Shown here: positions 17,333 to 26,124 of the stretch, in pieces
Layout: every line of letters begins with the position of its first letter
Position numbering within the stretch: the stretch's first letter is position 1
Assembly: GCF_034720595.1 (NCBI RefSeq)
Contig: NZ_JAYESJ010000001.1
Coordinates: 560,501-624,500 of the forward strand
DNA length: 64,000 bases
Reading direction: 5' to 3'
Source of the DNA: Rhizobium sp. CC-YZS058
GTDB taxonomy: Bacteria; Pseudomonadota; Alphaproteobacteria; Rhizobiales; Rhizobiaceae
Position numbers and translations under genes: made by a program
Notes under the pieces: model-generated
Told to the model about the DNA's origin: nothing
The model's database searches: none
The model's input: the letters and a program-made list of their open reading frames with translations, nothing else

Positions 17333-18235
17333 ATGGAGAAGGGTGAACGGCAGTCCGGGGGATCAGCAAGGCTGACGCTTGCCTATGTGACCGATGCCGG
17401 GCTCTTCCGCCCCAGCCTCATCTCCGCCTATTCCGCGCTTCTGCACGCCGCGGAACCTTTGCGCCTGCTCTTCGTCGGCGTGGGGTTGAGCCCGGCAATG
17501 GAGGCGGCAGTGTCGCGGCTCGGGGCGAGATTTTCGGAGCATCGGGTCGAGGTCTTCGCCATGCCGCAGGACTGGCTGCGTGAGGCGACCAGCCCGAAAA
17601 GCTTCATCACCCCCACCGCCCTCGGCCGCATGTTCCTGCCGCGCATCACCGGAGGTCGCGTGCTTTATGTCGATGGCGACACGATGGTGGCGGGCGACCT
17701 CGCATCGCTGGCCGATCTCGACTTGCGGGGCCGGCAGATCGCCGGCGTGCGCGATTTCGCGGTCATGCGCTGGCGCGCGCTTCGGGCTGAAGAGAAACTT
17801 GCTCGCCAGGCAGCGCTCCTCGGCGGCTCGGCCTCGCTCGACGACTACATCAATTCGGGTGTGCTGCTGATGGAGTGCGATGCGATCCGCGCCGAGCCTG
17901 CGCTGCAGGCGGCCATGGAAGACATGAAGGCGGCGCAGGGCTACCCGACCGTCGATCAGGACCGTATCAACGTCGTCTTCAGCGGCCGCATCACGCTGCT
18001 CGATCCGGCCTGGAACTGCTCTTGGGGGCGCCTCGCACGACAGCGGCGCGACATGGCTGGCCTGCCGGTGGCCGGCGCGGTCCCGTCACCGCGCATCCTG
18101 CATTTTCACGGGCCGAACAAGCCCTGGCAGCGCCTTCGCATCTCGACGCTTCGCAAGGGTGGGCTGCAGGTGCTGCGCTATCGGCGGCTGATGGCGGCCT
18201 GCGAGCGGGATATTCCCGAGATCCGGGATCTTTGA
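17333..18235 (+). CDS. GT8-like glycosyltransferase
   Basis: This cytosolic protein of about 300 residues has the GT8 layout: an N-terminal TLAYVTDAGLFRPSLISAYSA strand-helix, a metal-binding DGD motif (in VLYVDGDTMV), then the YINSGVLLM segment and the acceptor-side DQDRINVVF motif. It would transfer a sugar from a nucleotide sugar onto a surface glycan or glycolipid. I chose the ATG at 17333 because GAGGAG precedes it; an in-frame ATG at 17291 is also possible. It is the first gene of a four-gene glycan cluster between 6S RNA and ygfA. The donor and acceptor are unknown. Confidence 0.8.
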   Translation: MEKGERQSGGSARLTLAYVTDAGLFRPSLISAYSALLHAAEPLRLLFVGVGLSPAMEAAVSRLGARFSEHRVEVFAMPQDWLREATSPKSFITPTALGRMFLPRITGGRVLYVDGDTMVAGDLASLADLDLRGRQIAGVRDFAVMRWRALRAEEKLARQAALLGGSASLDDYINSGVLLMECDAIRAEPALQAAMEDMKAAQGYPTVDQDRINVVFSGRITLLDPAWNCSWGRLARQRRDMAGLPVAGAVPSPRILHFHGPNKPWQRLRISTLRKGGLQVLRYRRLMAACERDIPEIRDL

Positions 18236-18260
18236 CTCATCATCAGGTCGGGGAGAACAC

Positions 18261-18911
18261 TCAAGGCGCGGTCAGATGGGTTTCCACATGGCGGCCGAGC
18301 GTCACGGTCAACCCCGCCGCCTGCGCCGCGCGCAGCCGCTCCTGCACCAGCCGGCGCTCGCGCACCGGATCATGACGCTCCGAGGCGGCGACCCAGCGCT
18401 TCGCCTCCTCGTCGGTCGTGACCTGGTCGTTGTAGCCGGGCAGATAGCGGGTCTGGAAAAAGGTAAAACCGTGGATCTGCAGCTCGCGCAGCGGGCATGC
18501 GAGGAAATAGGCGATCGCCACCAGTCCGATCGTCGGCTTCAGCCCGTCGAGATCCCGCCGCAGCCGTTCATAGAAGCGTGCCGGCGGCACTTCGAGGCGC
18601 ACCTCCGGCACGAGAGCGAGGGCGCGGCGCTTGCTCATGAGCGCCCGCTTGTTCCCCTGCCAGCCCCAATGCGGGTAGACGCAGATCTTCACGCCCGCCT
18701 GGCGCAGAAGCGATGGCGGGATCGCGCCGGCCGGGCGCGGTCCGGTCTCGTTCAGATTGTGGAACAGGATATCGGTCCGCCCGCCGAGCACCTGCGGCGC
18801 AGCCAGCGCGGCGGGAATGGCGTTGTTGAGCCGGACGATGACATCGAACTTATCGACATCGACCCCCTCCAGATCCTCGACCACGGTGGCCGCCGGGCCG
18901 ATGATGATCAC
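18261..18911 (-). CDS. Sialyltransferase-like (GT29-type) glycan protein, start uncertain
   Basis: The readable frame gives 216 residues from a GTG. It shows a GT29-like L-motif (IIIGPAATVVED, then the VIVRLNN and TDILFHNLNE segments) and an S-motif-like KPTIGLVAIAYFLA followed by IHGFTFF. The frame is open and protein-like for another 45 codons upstream, right to the stop codon of the preceding gene, but holds no ATG, GTG or TTG. An ATC at 19046 has GGAGAG 6 bases before it. The protein is therefore probably about 260 residues with a non-canonical start, or is expressed from the GTG. It likely acts on a surface glycan. Confidence 0.65.
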   Translation of the reverse strand: MIIIGPAATVVEDLEGVDVDKFDVIVRLNNAIPAALAAPQVLGGRTDILFHNLNETGPRPAGAIPPSLLRQAGVKICVYPHWGWQGNKRALMSKRRALALVPEVRLEVPPARFYERLRRDLDGLKPTIGLVAIAYFLACPLRELQIHGFTFFQTRYLPGYNDQVTTDEEAKRWVAASERHDPVRERRLVQERLRAAQAAGLTVTLGRHVETHLTAP

Positions 18912-19049
18912 GCGTTGACCCTTGAAGCGGGAAGGCTCCAGCGTCGGAACGCGACGGGGATTGAAGCGCGAGTCGCCGATCCGGAACCGCAGGCGCCGCT
19001 GCGCGAGATCGAGGCTGCGTCCGAACCGGGTAAGAAGGGAAGCGATTGG

Positions 19050-20228
19050 TTACTCTCCCGTGCCGGATGCTGCGTCTGCCGCGGCCTGCGCACCTGGTCC
19101 GAAGGGGCTCCACGTGGTCTGCAGCGCTGCCGCCCGGTATCGGCCGAGCGCCGTGACCATGTCCTTGGCGTCGGCGCGGGCCCTGGTCAGGGTTTCTGCC
19201 GTCAACCGGTCGAGGCTGTCGATGCTGACCGGCAGGGCGGCATCGCGGGTCACGGCCTTGACCTTGGGCCTGTCCGTCAACGGTATCACCGGCTTTGGGG
19301 CGAAGGAAGAGAGGATCAGCCCGTGCAGGCGGTTGGTCACGACGAGCTCGCTGGCCTCGATCTCGGCAACAGCCTCCTGCCAGGTCAGCGGAGCAAGGAA
19401 GGAGATGCCGAGCGCCTTTGCAAGCGGTGCCTGCACCGCGGCATCCTCATCCGCGCAGGTGGTCAGCAGAACGGGCTTGAACCCTTCGCGGAGTGCGGCA
19501 TGCAGTGCCGGCTCCAGCTGGGCCCGGCTCTGCTTGGTGGTGATGAAGAGCAACCGGCCGGACTGGCCGCCCTGCTTCGCCACGCTGCCGGGCGGCGGTC
19601 CGAGAGCGAAGACGCAATCGGCGCCGAGCACCATCGGGACGCCGATCTCCTCCAGCATGCGATGCGTCTGCGAATCCCGCGCGATCCGCGGCGGGGCGAT
19701 CCGCTTGAAGTCCTGCGCCAGACGGGCTTTGGTGTTGAGCTTGAACAGAGAGGACGAGACGGAAAAGGGATAGGTTTGAACCTTGACGCCGAGATCGGTG
19801 ACAGCGCGCAGATCGGCAAACATCGAGACGCCGGCATCGACCCCGGTCCATTGCGCGCCGCCGGCAATGAACACGGTGTGGTAGCCGGAAAGCTGCGCCG
19901 CCATGGCAGCCTTCAGCTCCGCCGCATGCCGCACGATCCGCCGCTCCTCGTAGGCCCGCAGCAGGCCGAGCGCGCGCAGCAGGCGGATGCGTCGAGGCCC
20001 GGTGGTGGCCAGCGCCTTCACCGTCGTGCCTTGATATTTGCAGGCCGGCGCGGCGGCGAAGAAGGCCTTGGTCCTTGCCTCGTCCACCGCAACGAAGGGC
20101 TGCGAATAGACGTCGATCGATGCGCCTGGATCGCGCGCCTGAATATCGGCCAGCATGGATTGCAGGATCGCGAAGTCGCCGAGATTGCCCTTGAGATTGG
20201 CAAAGAGGATGGCGTGTCGGTTGGCCAT
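19050..20228 (-). CDS. Polysaccharide pyruvyl transferase family protein
   Basis: This 392-residue protein of the pyruvyl transferase (PF04230) family has an N-terminal NLKGNLGDFAILQSML segment, a central VFIAGGAQWTG motif and the C-terminal EASELVVTNRLHGLILSS motif with the conserved RLHG. Members add ketal pyruvate from phosphoenolpyruvate to polysaccharide sugars or act as related transferases. It is transcribed with the sialyltransferase-like gene downstream and diverges from the second one at 20394. This supports a shared role in making a decorated surface glycan. Confidence 0.85.
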   Translation of the reverse strand: MANRHAILFANLKGNLGDFAILQSMLADIQARDPGASIDVYSQPFVAVDEARTKAFFAAAPACKYQGTTVKALATTGPRRIRLLRALGLLRAYEERRIVRHAAELKAAMAAQLSGYHTVFIAGGAQWTGVDAGVSMFADLRAVTDLGVKVQTYPFSVSSSLFKLNTKARLAQDFKRIAPPRIARDSQTHRMLEEIGVPMVLGADCVFALGPPPGSVAKQGGQSGRLLFITTKQSRAQLEPALHAALREGFKPVLLTTCADEDAAVQAPLAKALGISFLAPLTWQEAVAEIEASELVVTNRLHGLILSSFAPKPVIPLTDRPKVKAVTRDAALPVSIDSLDRLTAETLTRARADAKDMVTALGRYRAAALQTTWSPFGPGAQAAADAASGTGE

Positions 20229-20393
20229 GGCTGCCCTGATTGATCGCGGAAGGCGGAGGCGGGGCTGGCTTGATGAAAGCCAATCCTGACACTCTGCCGG
20301 TCCGCGCGCCTATACAGGTCAGTCAAAGATTTAGTAAGTGAAAACTATATCTGCTGCGGTTGATGGCGGCGAGGCGCCGAGCGAGGGGCAAGG

Positions 20394-20981
20394 ATGAGCC
20401 AAGACGAGGAGCGCGCACTGGGCCAGGCCCTGACAAGGGCTGTGGCCGGCCGGACGATCTCGCTCGTCGGCAATGCGCGCTCGCTGCTGGATGGCCGGCT
20501 TGGGCCGCAGATCGATGCCGGATGCGTCGTGCGGCTGAATTCCGGCGTGCCGATCCGCCCCGCCGCGCAGGGGCGCCGCACCGATATCCATTGCTTCAGC
20601 ACACGCTCGAGCCTGGAGGACAACCTGCGCCGGGCCGGCTGGCGCGTGCGCTGGAAGCGCCGCAGCCTGGACGATGCCTTCTCCATCTGGATGAGCAAGA
20701 TGGAGCGGGAGACGGCAACCCGGGCCGGCCAGGCTTTCTATCCGCTCTCCATGGTCGCCGCGCTCGATGCGCAGCTCGGCGCGCCATCCTCCGTCGGGGC
20801 GAAGGCGCTGCACATGCTCTTTACGCTGACGGAGGGCGAGATCCACCTCTTCGGCTTCGACTTCAAGGCCAGCACCACCTTCTACCGCAAGCGGGAAAAC
20901 CGCGGCCCGCATGATTGGGATGCCGAACGCGCCTTTGCCCTGTCGCTCGCCGAAACGGGACGGGTCTTCATCCATGGGTAA
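20394..20981 (+). CDS. Second sialyltransferase-like (GT29-type) protein
   Basis: This 195-residue protein has a compact GT29-like core: an opening SLVGNARSLLDGRLG motif, then CVVRLNSGVPI, the RRTDIHCFST segment, and a later SSVGAKALHML followed by IHLFGFDF. A terminal GPHDWDAERAF segment resembles the motif containing the catalytic histidine. It is a distant relative of the protein encoded at 18261. It diverges from the pyruvyl transferase gene and lies 69 bases before ygfA. The substrate is unknown; sialic acid biosynthesis genes are not visible in the window. Confidence 0.7.
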   Translation: MSQDEERALGQALTRAVAGRTISLVGNARSLLDGRLGPQIDAGCVVRLNSGVPIRPAAQGRRTDIHCFSTRSSLEDNLRRAGWRVRWKRRSLDDAFSIWMSKMERETATRAGQAFYPLSMVAALDAQLGAPSSVGAKALHMLFTLTEGEIHLFGFDFKASTTFYRKRENRGPHDWDAERAFALSLAETGRVFIHG

Positions 20982-21050
20982 GGTCGGCAGAGGCTGCTGG
21001 ACACGAGCTTGCAGCGCTCTTATGCCGAAGGGAGAACGGGGATCTGAGCC

Positions 21051-21665
21051 ATGCTGACGGCGAAGGAGACGAAGGCGGCGATCCGGGCGGAGCGGCTTGC
21101 GGCACGCGATCGGCTGACGCCGGAGGCGCGCGCCTTGGCGAGCGAGGCCATGCTGGCCCATGCCGGCGATACGCTCGACCATGTCAAGGGCGCGGTGGTG
21201 GCCGGCTTCTGGCCGATCCGCTCGGAGGCCGATATCCGCCCGCTGATGGAGCGGTTGCGGACCCGCGGCGCGCGGCTTTGCCTGCCTGTGGTGCTCGACC
21301 GCGAAACCATCGTCTTCCGCGAGTTTCTGCAGGGCGCGGCGCTGGTCAAGACCGGCTTCGGCACCCTGGGTCCGGATGCGCAGGCGGCGGTTCTCGAACC
21401 GGACATTCTTCTCGTTCCGCTTTCCGCCTTCGATGCGTCCGGCCAGCGCATCGGCTATGGCGCGGGGCATTACGACCGCGCGATCGCCCGGCTCATGGCG
21501 CTCGGGCGTCGTCCGCGGCTGATCGGGATTGCCTTTGCCTGCCAGGAAGTGGCATCAGTACCCTTTGAACCGCATGACATTCCGCTCGACGCCATCCTGA
21601 CCGAGCACGGGCTGCGGATAATGGAAGCGGGATCGATACGATATGAGACTTTTGTTCCTCGGTGA
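21051..21665 (+). CDS. 5-formyltetrahydrofolate cyclo-ligase
   Basis: This 204-residue enzyme converts 5-formyl-THF to 5,10-methenyl-THF using ATP. The N-terminal KAAIRAERLAARDRL basic helix and the C-terminal DILLVPLSAFDASGQRIGYG-type nucleotide-binding loop are clear. The gene is often annotated ygfA or fau and normally follows 6S RNA. Here a glycan cluster intervenes. Its 3' end overlaps the following ymdB-like gene by 23 bases, which implies coupling. Confidence 0.9.
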   Translation: MLTAKETKAAIRAERLAARDRLTPEARALASEAMLAHAGDTLDHVKGAVVAGFWPIRSEADIRPLMERLRTRGARLCLPVVLDRETIVFREFLQGAALVKTGFGTLGPDAQAAVLEPDILLVPLSAFDASGQRIGYGAGHYDRAIARLMALGRRPRLIGIAFACQEVASVPFEPHDIPLDAILTEHGLRIMEAGSIRYETFVPR

Positions 21666-22467
21666 CATGGTGGGCAAGACCGGCCGCACGACGGTCTGGG
21701 AAAAGCTGCCGAGCCTTGTTTCCGATCTGAAGCTGGACTTCGTCATCGTCAATGGCGAGAACGCCGCCGGCGGCTTCGGCATCACGGAGGAGATCTTCCT
21801 CGAAACCATCAATGCCGGCGCCGATGTGGTGACGACGGGCAACCATGTCTGGGACCAGAAGGAGGCCGTGGTGTTCTGCGAGCGCCATGACCAGTTTCTG
21901 CGGCCGGCGAACTATCCCTCCGGCACGCCGGGGCGCGGCTCCGGGCTTTATTTTGCCCGCAACGGGGCCCGCGTGCTCGTCGCCAACATCATGGGCCGGG
22001 TCTTCATGCATCCCGAACTCGACGATCCCTTCAAATCGGCCGAGGCTATTCTTTCGGCCTGTCCGCTGAAGGAGCAGGCAGATGCGATCGTCTTCGACTT
22101 CCACGCCGAGGCGACCAGCGAGAAGCAGTGTTTCGGCCATTTCGTCGATGGGCGCGCCAGCCTCGTCGTCGGCACGCATACCCATGTGCCGACTGCCGAT
22201 CACCAGATCCTGAACGGCGGCACCGCCTATCTCTCCGATGCCGGCATGTGCGGCGATTACGACAGTTCGCTTGGCATGGACAAGGAAGAGCCGCTGAACC
22301 GCTTCATTTCCAAGATGCCGAAAGGCCGCTTCGAAGCGGCGTCCGGCCCGGCGACGCTCTGTGGCGTGGGCGTCGAGATTTCCGACCGCACCGGCCTCGC
22401 CGAAGCCGTGGCTCCTCTGCGCATCGGCCCGCGGCTCGGCGAAACGATCCCGCCCTTCTGGGCGTGA
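21643..22467 (+). CDS. YmdB-family metallophosphoesterase (TIGR00282)
   Basis: This 274-residue binuclear metal phosphoesterase has the family motifs LFLGDMVGKTGR, VNGENAAGGFGIT, TTGNHVWDQKE and VVGTHTHVPTADH, all intact. YmdB in Bacillus hydrolyses 2',3'-cyclic nucleotides and affects development, so the rhizobial orthologue probably acts on cyclic nucleotides or RNA. It overlaps the end of the folate cyclo-ligase gene. Confidence 0.9.
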   Translation: MRLLFLGDMVGKTGRTTVWEKLPSLVSDLKLDFVIVNGENAAGGFGITEEIFLETINAGADVVTTGNHVWDQKEAVVFCERHDQFLRPANYPSGTPGRGSGLYFARNGARVLVANIMGRVFMHPELDDPFKSAEAILSACPLKEQADAIVFDFHAEATSEKQCFGHFVDGRASLVVGTHTHVPTADHQILNGGTAYLSDAGMCGDYDSSLGMDKEEPLNRFISKMPKGRFEAASGPATLCGVGVEISDRTGLAEAVAPLRIGPRLGETIPPFWA

Positions 22468-22586
22468 CGGCCAGCGGCTCCCACCGGCTGCAATGACGCG
22501 ATTGTGACGCGGGGCCGGCTCTCCATGGCTTTACCCATTCTGAAGCGGGTCTATCCTCTGCCCCGCTGACAGAGTGGGTGAGGTGC

Positions 22587-23432
22587 ATGATGCCGCGAAA
22601 TGCCGTCTACCTGTGTCTTCTCCTTCCGCTCGCCCTCCTGGCCCTCGCGCGCCCGGCCGCGGCGCAGCCGGCATCGGCCGTCAGCCAGTGCCAGGCGATC
22701 GCCGAAGCGCTGCCAAACGTCATGTTCGCCCGCTACAGTCCCGGGCCCTCGACCCCGCCCGTCCGCATCGCTGCCACGCAAGAGGGGACCGTCCGCCTCA
22801 CTCTTCTCGGCCACTCCACCTTCCATATCGAAACGCCGGGTGGGATCTCCATCGCCACGGATTACTCGGGCTACCACCGCCCGCCGCGCACGCCGGACGT
22901 GGTGACGATGAACAAGGCGCATTCGACGCATTACACGCTGACGCCCGGGCCGGAGATCAAGACGGTGCTGCACGGCTGGGGCGAGGAGGGCCAGCCCGCC
23001 GATCATGATGTGGTGGTCGGCGACGCCTATATCCGCAATGTCACGACGGACATCCGCTCCGGCTATGGCGCGATGGAGCCGGATGGCAATTCGATCTTCA
23101 TCTTCGAGGTGGCGGGCCTGTGCATCGGCCATCTCGGCCACCTCCATCACGAGCTCGACGACAGCGACTATGCCGAGATCGGCCGGCTGGACGTGCTGAT
23201 GGTGCCGGTCGATGGCGGCCTGACCATGGGCGCGGCAAGCATGGTGCGGGTGGTTGAGCGTCTGCGTTCGGCGATCATCCTGCCCATGCATCGGCCCGGC
23301 CCCCAGGTCGCCCGCTTTCTCGACCTGTTCGGCCCCGGCTTCGACCGCCGCTTCGCCGATAGCCCGAGTATCACCGTCTCGCTGAACAGCCTGCCAAGCA
23401 AGCCGCAGATCGTCGTTCTCCAGGGCATGTGA
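22587..23432 (+). CDS. Exported MBL-fold metallo-hydrolase-like protein
   Basis: The protein has about 281 residues and begins with a signal peptide (hydrophobic LCLLLPLALLALA, ending near PAAAQ). A metallo-beta-lactamase-fold domain of the UlaG/YtnP type follows, with VRLTLLGHSTFHIET, ATDYSG and GHLGHLHHEL segments. The usual HxHxDH signature is altered: the region after DVVTMNKAHSTHY has a single HSTH. Metal binding may therefore be unusual. Start is ATG 22587 or 22590, both after GAGG. It lies alone between the ymdB-like gene and yebC. The substrate is unknown. Confidence 0.75.
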   Translation: MMPRNAVYLCLLLPLALLALARPAAAQPASAVSQCQAIAEALPNVMFARYSPGPSTPPVRIAATQEGTVRLTLLGHSTFHIETPGGISIATDYSGYHRPPRTPDVVTMNKAHSTHYTLTPGPEIKTVLHGWGEEGQPADHDVVVGDAYIRNVTTDIRSGYGAMEPDGNSIFIFEVAGLCIGHLGHLHHELDDSDYAEIGRLDVLMVPVDGGLTMGAASMVRVVERLRSAIILPMHRPGPQVARFLDLFGPGFDRRFADSPSITVSLNSLPSKPQIVVLQGM

Positions 23433-23552
23433 GGGCGCGCAGGCGCAGTCTTCGCAGCAAAAACCGGGCGCGCGCGGCTGGACGGATGGCGCCGCGCGCC
23501 ATATAAGGCCCGGCATCCCGAAAACCCGATAAGACGACCGCAAGAGGGCGCC

Positions 23553-24299
23553 ATGGCCGGCCATTCACAGTTCAAGAACATCATGCACCGCAAGGGGCGC
23601 CAGGACGCCGTGCGCTCCAAGATGTTTTCCAAGCTCGCGCGCGAAATCACCGTTGCCGCCAAGGCCGGCTTGCCCGACCCCAGCATGAACGCCCGTTTGC
23701 GCCTGGCGATCCAGAACGCCAAGGCCCAGTCCATGCCGAAGGACAATATCGAGCGCGCCATCAAGAAGGCATCGGGCGCCGATGGCGAAAGCTATGACGA
23801 AGTCCGCTACGAAGGCTACGGCCCTGGCGGCGTCGCCGTCATCGTCGAGGCCCTGACCGACAACCGCAACCGTACCGCCTCCTCGGTCCGCTCCACCTTC
23901 ACCAAGGGCGGCGGGGCGCTGGGTGAAACCGGTTCGGTCTCCTTCTCCTTCGATCGCGTCGGCGAAATCACCTACAAGGCCTCCGTGGGCAGCCCGGATG
24001 CGGTGATGGAAGCGGCCATCGAAGCCGGTGCGGACGATGTGACCAGCGACGAGGACGGCCACACCATCATCTGCGGCTTCGAGGATATCGGCGAGGTGTC
24101 CAAGGCGCTGGAGGCCACGCTCGGTGAGGCAGAAACGGTGAAAGCCATCTGGAAGCCGCAGAACACGATCCCCGTCGACGAAGAGCGGGCGGAATCGCTG
24201 ATGAAGCTCATCGAGACGCTGGAAGACGATGACGACGTCCAGACCGTCTACGCCAATTTCGAAGTGTCGGACGAAGTGCTCGCCAAGCTTTCGGCCTGA
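23553..24299 (+). CDS. yebC: YebC/PmpR-family protein
   Basis: This 248-residue protein has the N-terminal [18 protein letters not shown] and the conserved [14 protein letters not shown] segment. Family members act as transcriptional regulators or as translation factors that relieve ribosome stalling at proline runs. It is commonly next to ruvC-ruvA-ruvB; here ruvC is one gene downstream while ruvA and ruvB are 29 kb away. An efficient terminator follows. Confidence 0.93.
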   Translation: MAGHSQFKNIMHRKGRQDAVRSKMFSKLAREITVAAKAGLPDPSMNARLRLAIQNAKAQSMPKDNIERAIKKASGADGESYDEVRYEGYGPGGVAVIVEALTDNRNRTASSVRSTFTKGGGALGETGSVSFSFDRVGEITYKASVGSPDAVMEAAIEAGADDVTSDEDGHTIICGFEDIGEVSKALEATLGEAETVKAIWKPQNTIPVDEERAESLMKLIETLEDDDDVQTVYANFEVSDEVLAKLSA

Positions 24300-24321
24300 G
24301 CGACCGACCATTCCGAACTGC

Positions 24322-24362
24322 AAAGAGCGCGCCACCGGCAGACCGGGGCGCGCTCTTTTTTT
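24322..24362 (+). terminator. Intrinsic terminator of yebC
   Basis: Stem GAGCGCGCC / GGCGCGCTC is followed by seven T residues, about 25 bases after yebC. It faces the convergent LLM oxidoreductase gene. Confidence 0.9.
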
Positions 24363-24381
24363 ACCGACAAAGTTCTGGGCC

Positions 24382-25398
24382 TTACGCCGCGCGGCTGGCG
24401 CTCGCGTCGCCGGCCAGCGCGTCGCGTGCCGCAGCAAAATGGCGAACCGAGGCCAAGCGCGCCTCCATATCGAAGATCGGCATGGAGACGATCAGCTCGT
24501 CGGCCTGGGTTTGCTTTAGGAAGGCGCCGAGCTTGCGCTTTAGCGTGTCCGGGCCGCCGACGACCGCATAGGTCATGGCGTGGTCGACGAACGCCTTCTC
24601 CGCCGCATTCCACCGTGACTCCATGCTGTCGACCGGGGCGGGGAACTTGCCGCGCGCATTGCGCCGCAAGGCCAAGAAGGATTGCTGCATGGAGGTGAAG
24701 AGGTGAGCAGCCTCATCGTCCGTTTCCGCTCCGACCCCCATGATGCCGACCATGGCATAGGGCTTGTCGAGAACGGCCGATGGCTCGAAGCGCTCGCGGT
24801 AGATCTCCAGCGCGGAAAACAGCATGTCCGGCGCGAAATGCGACGCGAAGGCAAAGGGCAGGCCCAGCATGCCGGCCAGCTGCGCGCTGTAATGGCTGGA
24901 GCCGAGCAGCCAGATCGGAACTTGCGCATCGGCCCCCGGCGTTGCCACGATCTGGCCGGGCTGGGCCGGGCCGAGCAGCGCCTGCAGTTCCACCACGTCG
25001 TTCGGGAAGTCGTTGCCGCTCCCTTCGAGATTACGGCGAAGCGCCTGCGCGGTGCGCATGTCGGTGCCGGGCGCGCGCCCAAGCCCAAGATCGATCCGGC
25101 CTGGGTAAAGCGCCTCGAGCGTGCCGAATTGCTCCGCAATGACCAGCGGCGAATGATTGGGCAGCATGATGCCGCCGGAGCCGACGCGGATGCTCTTCGT
25201 GCCGGCCGCGACGTGGGAGATGACCAGCGCGGTCGCGGCGCTGGCAATGCCGATCATGCCATGGTGCTCGGCCAGCCAGACACGCTTATAGTCGTGGGCC
25301 TCGGCCTCCTGCGCCAGCCGGCGCGAATTGTTCAGCGCATCGCCGATGCTGCTGCCTTCGGTGACCGGCGAGAGATCGAGAAGGGAAAAGGGGATCAT
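24382..25398 (-). CDS. LLM-class flavin-dependent oxidoreductase (luciferase-like)
   Basis: This 338-residue protein of the bacterial luciferase-like monooxygenase family has the opening [15 protein letters not shown]. The [17 protein letters not shown] motif, the [20 protein letters not shown] segment and the [12 protein letters not shown] motif are all typical. It uses FMNH2 (or F420 in some relatives) to oxidise an unknown substrate. It sits between yebC and ruvC on the opposite strand. Confidence 0.9.
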   Translation of the reverse strand: MIPFSLLDLSPVTEGSSIGDALNNSRRLAQEAEAHDYKRVWLAEHHGMIGIASAATALVISHVAAGTKSIRVGSGGIMLPNHSPLVIAEQFGTLEALYPGRIDLGLGRAPGTDMRTAQALRRNLEGSGNDFPNDVVELQALLGPAQPGQIVATPGADAQVPIWLLGSSHYSAQLAGMLGLPFAFASHFAPDMLFSALEIYRERFEPSAVLDKPYAMVGIMGVGAETDDEAAHLFTSMQQSFLALRRNARGKFPAPVDSMESRWNAAEKAFVDHAMTYAVVGGPDTLKRKLGAFLKQTQADELIVSMPIFDMEARLASVRHFAAARDALAGDASASRAA

Positions 25399-25545
25399 GG
25401 GACGTGCCTTCGGTCTGACCTGCAGTCCCGTTCATGTAGGCGCGCCAAAAGCGGAATTAAAGAGGAAGGTTTCGCCGCGTGGTGGTGTTTCCCCTTTGTT
25501 CACATTTTACTGGCAGCGTTCGGCCATCCTGACTAGGAGTGACAT

Positions 25546-26061
25546 ATGCAGACCGCAGCGATTCGCATCATCGGCATCGATCCGGGCCTCCGCCGCACCG
25601 GCTGGGGCATCGTGGAATCGCTCGGCAATTCGCTGCGCTTCGTCGATTCCGGAACGGTTACCTCCGATGGCGACATGGATCTCGCGTCCCGGCTTTGCCA
25701 ACTGCATGACGGTCTCGCGGAGGTGGTGCATGCCTTCCAGCCCGACGAGGCGGCCGTAGAGCAGACCTTCGTCAACAAGGATGCCGTGGCAACGCTGAAG
25801 CTCGGTCAGGCGCGTGGTATCGCCATGCTGGTGCCGGCCCGCGCCGGCCTGCCGGTCGCCGAATATGCGCCGAATGCGGTGAAGAAGGCAGTGATCGGCG
25901 TCGGACACGGCGAGAAGCAGCAGATCCACATGATGCTGAAGGTGCTGATGCCGAAGGCGACCTTCAAGGGCAATGATGCGGCCGACGCCTTGGCCATTGC
26001 CATCTGCCATGCCCACAACCGCCAGAGCCTCAAGGGCCGAATCGCGGCGATGCTTGCCTGA
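25546..26061 (+). CDS. ruvC: Holliday junction resolvase RuvC
   Basis: This 171-residue endonuclease resolves Holliday junctions with RuvAB. The acidic active-site residues lie in [12 protein letters not shown] (Asp12), the VEQTF segment and the C-terminal [16 protein letters not shown]. In most proteobacteria ruvA and ruvB follow directly; here a minus-strand gene follows and ruvAB are at 53.7-55.5 kb on the minus strand. This points to a rearrangement immediately downstream. Confidence 0.96.
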   Translation: MQTAAIRIIGIDPGLRRTGWGIVESLGNSLRFVDSGTVTSDGDMDLASRLCQLHDGLAEVVHAFQPDEAAVEQTFVNKDAVATLKLGQARGIAMLVPARAGLPVAEYAPNAVKKAVIGVGHGEKQQIHMMLKVLMPKATFKGNDAADALAIAICHAHNRQSLKGRIAAMLA

Positions 26062-26085
26062 TCAGAAATGAACCTGTGCCAGCCG

Positions 26086-26107
26086 GCGCGGAAGGGATTT
26101 TCCGCGC
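26086..26107. terminator. Hairpin between convergent ruvC and the acidic membrane protein gene
   Basis: Perfect stem GCGCGGAA / TTCCGCGC with a 6-base loop lies in the 63-base gap between convergent genes. It can serve either strand. It also marks the left edge of the apparent inversion. Confidence 0.55.
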
Positions 26108-26124
26108 GCGGCTCGTCTGCGGCT

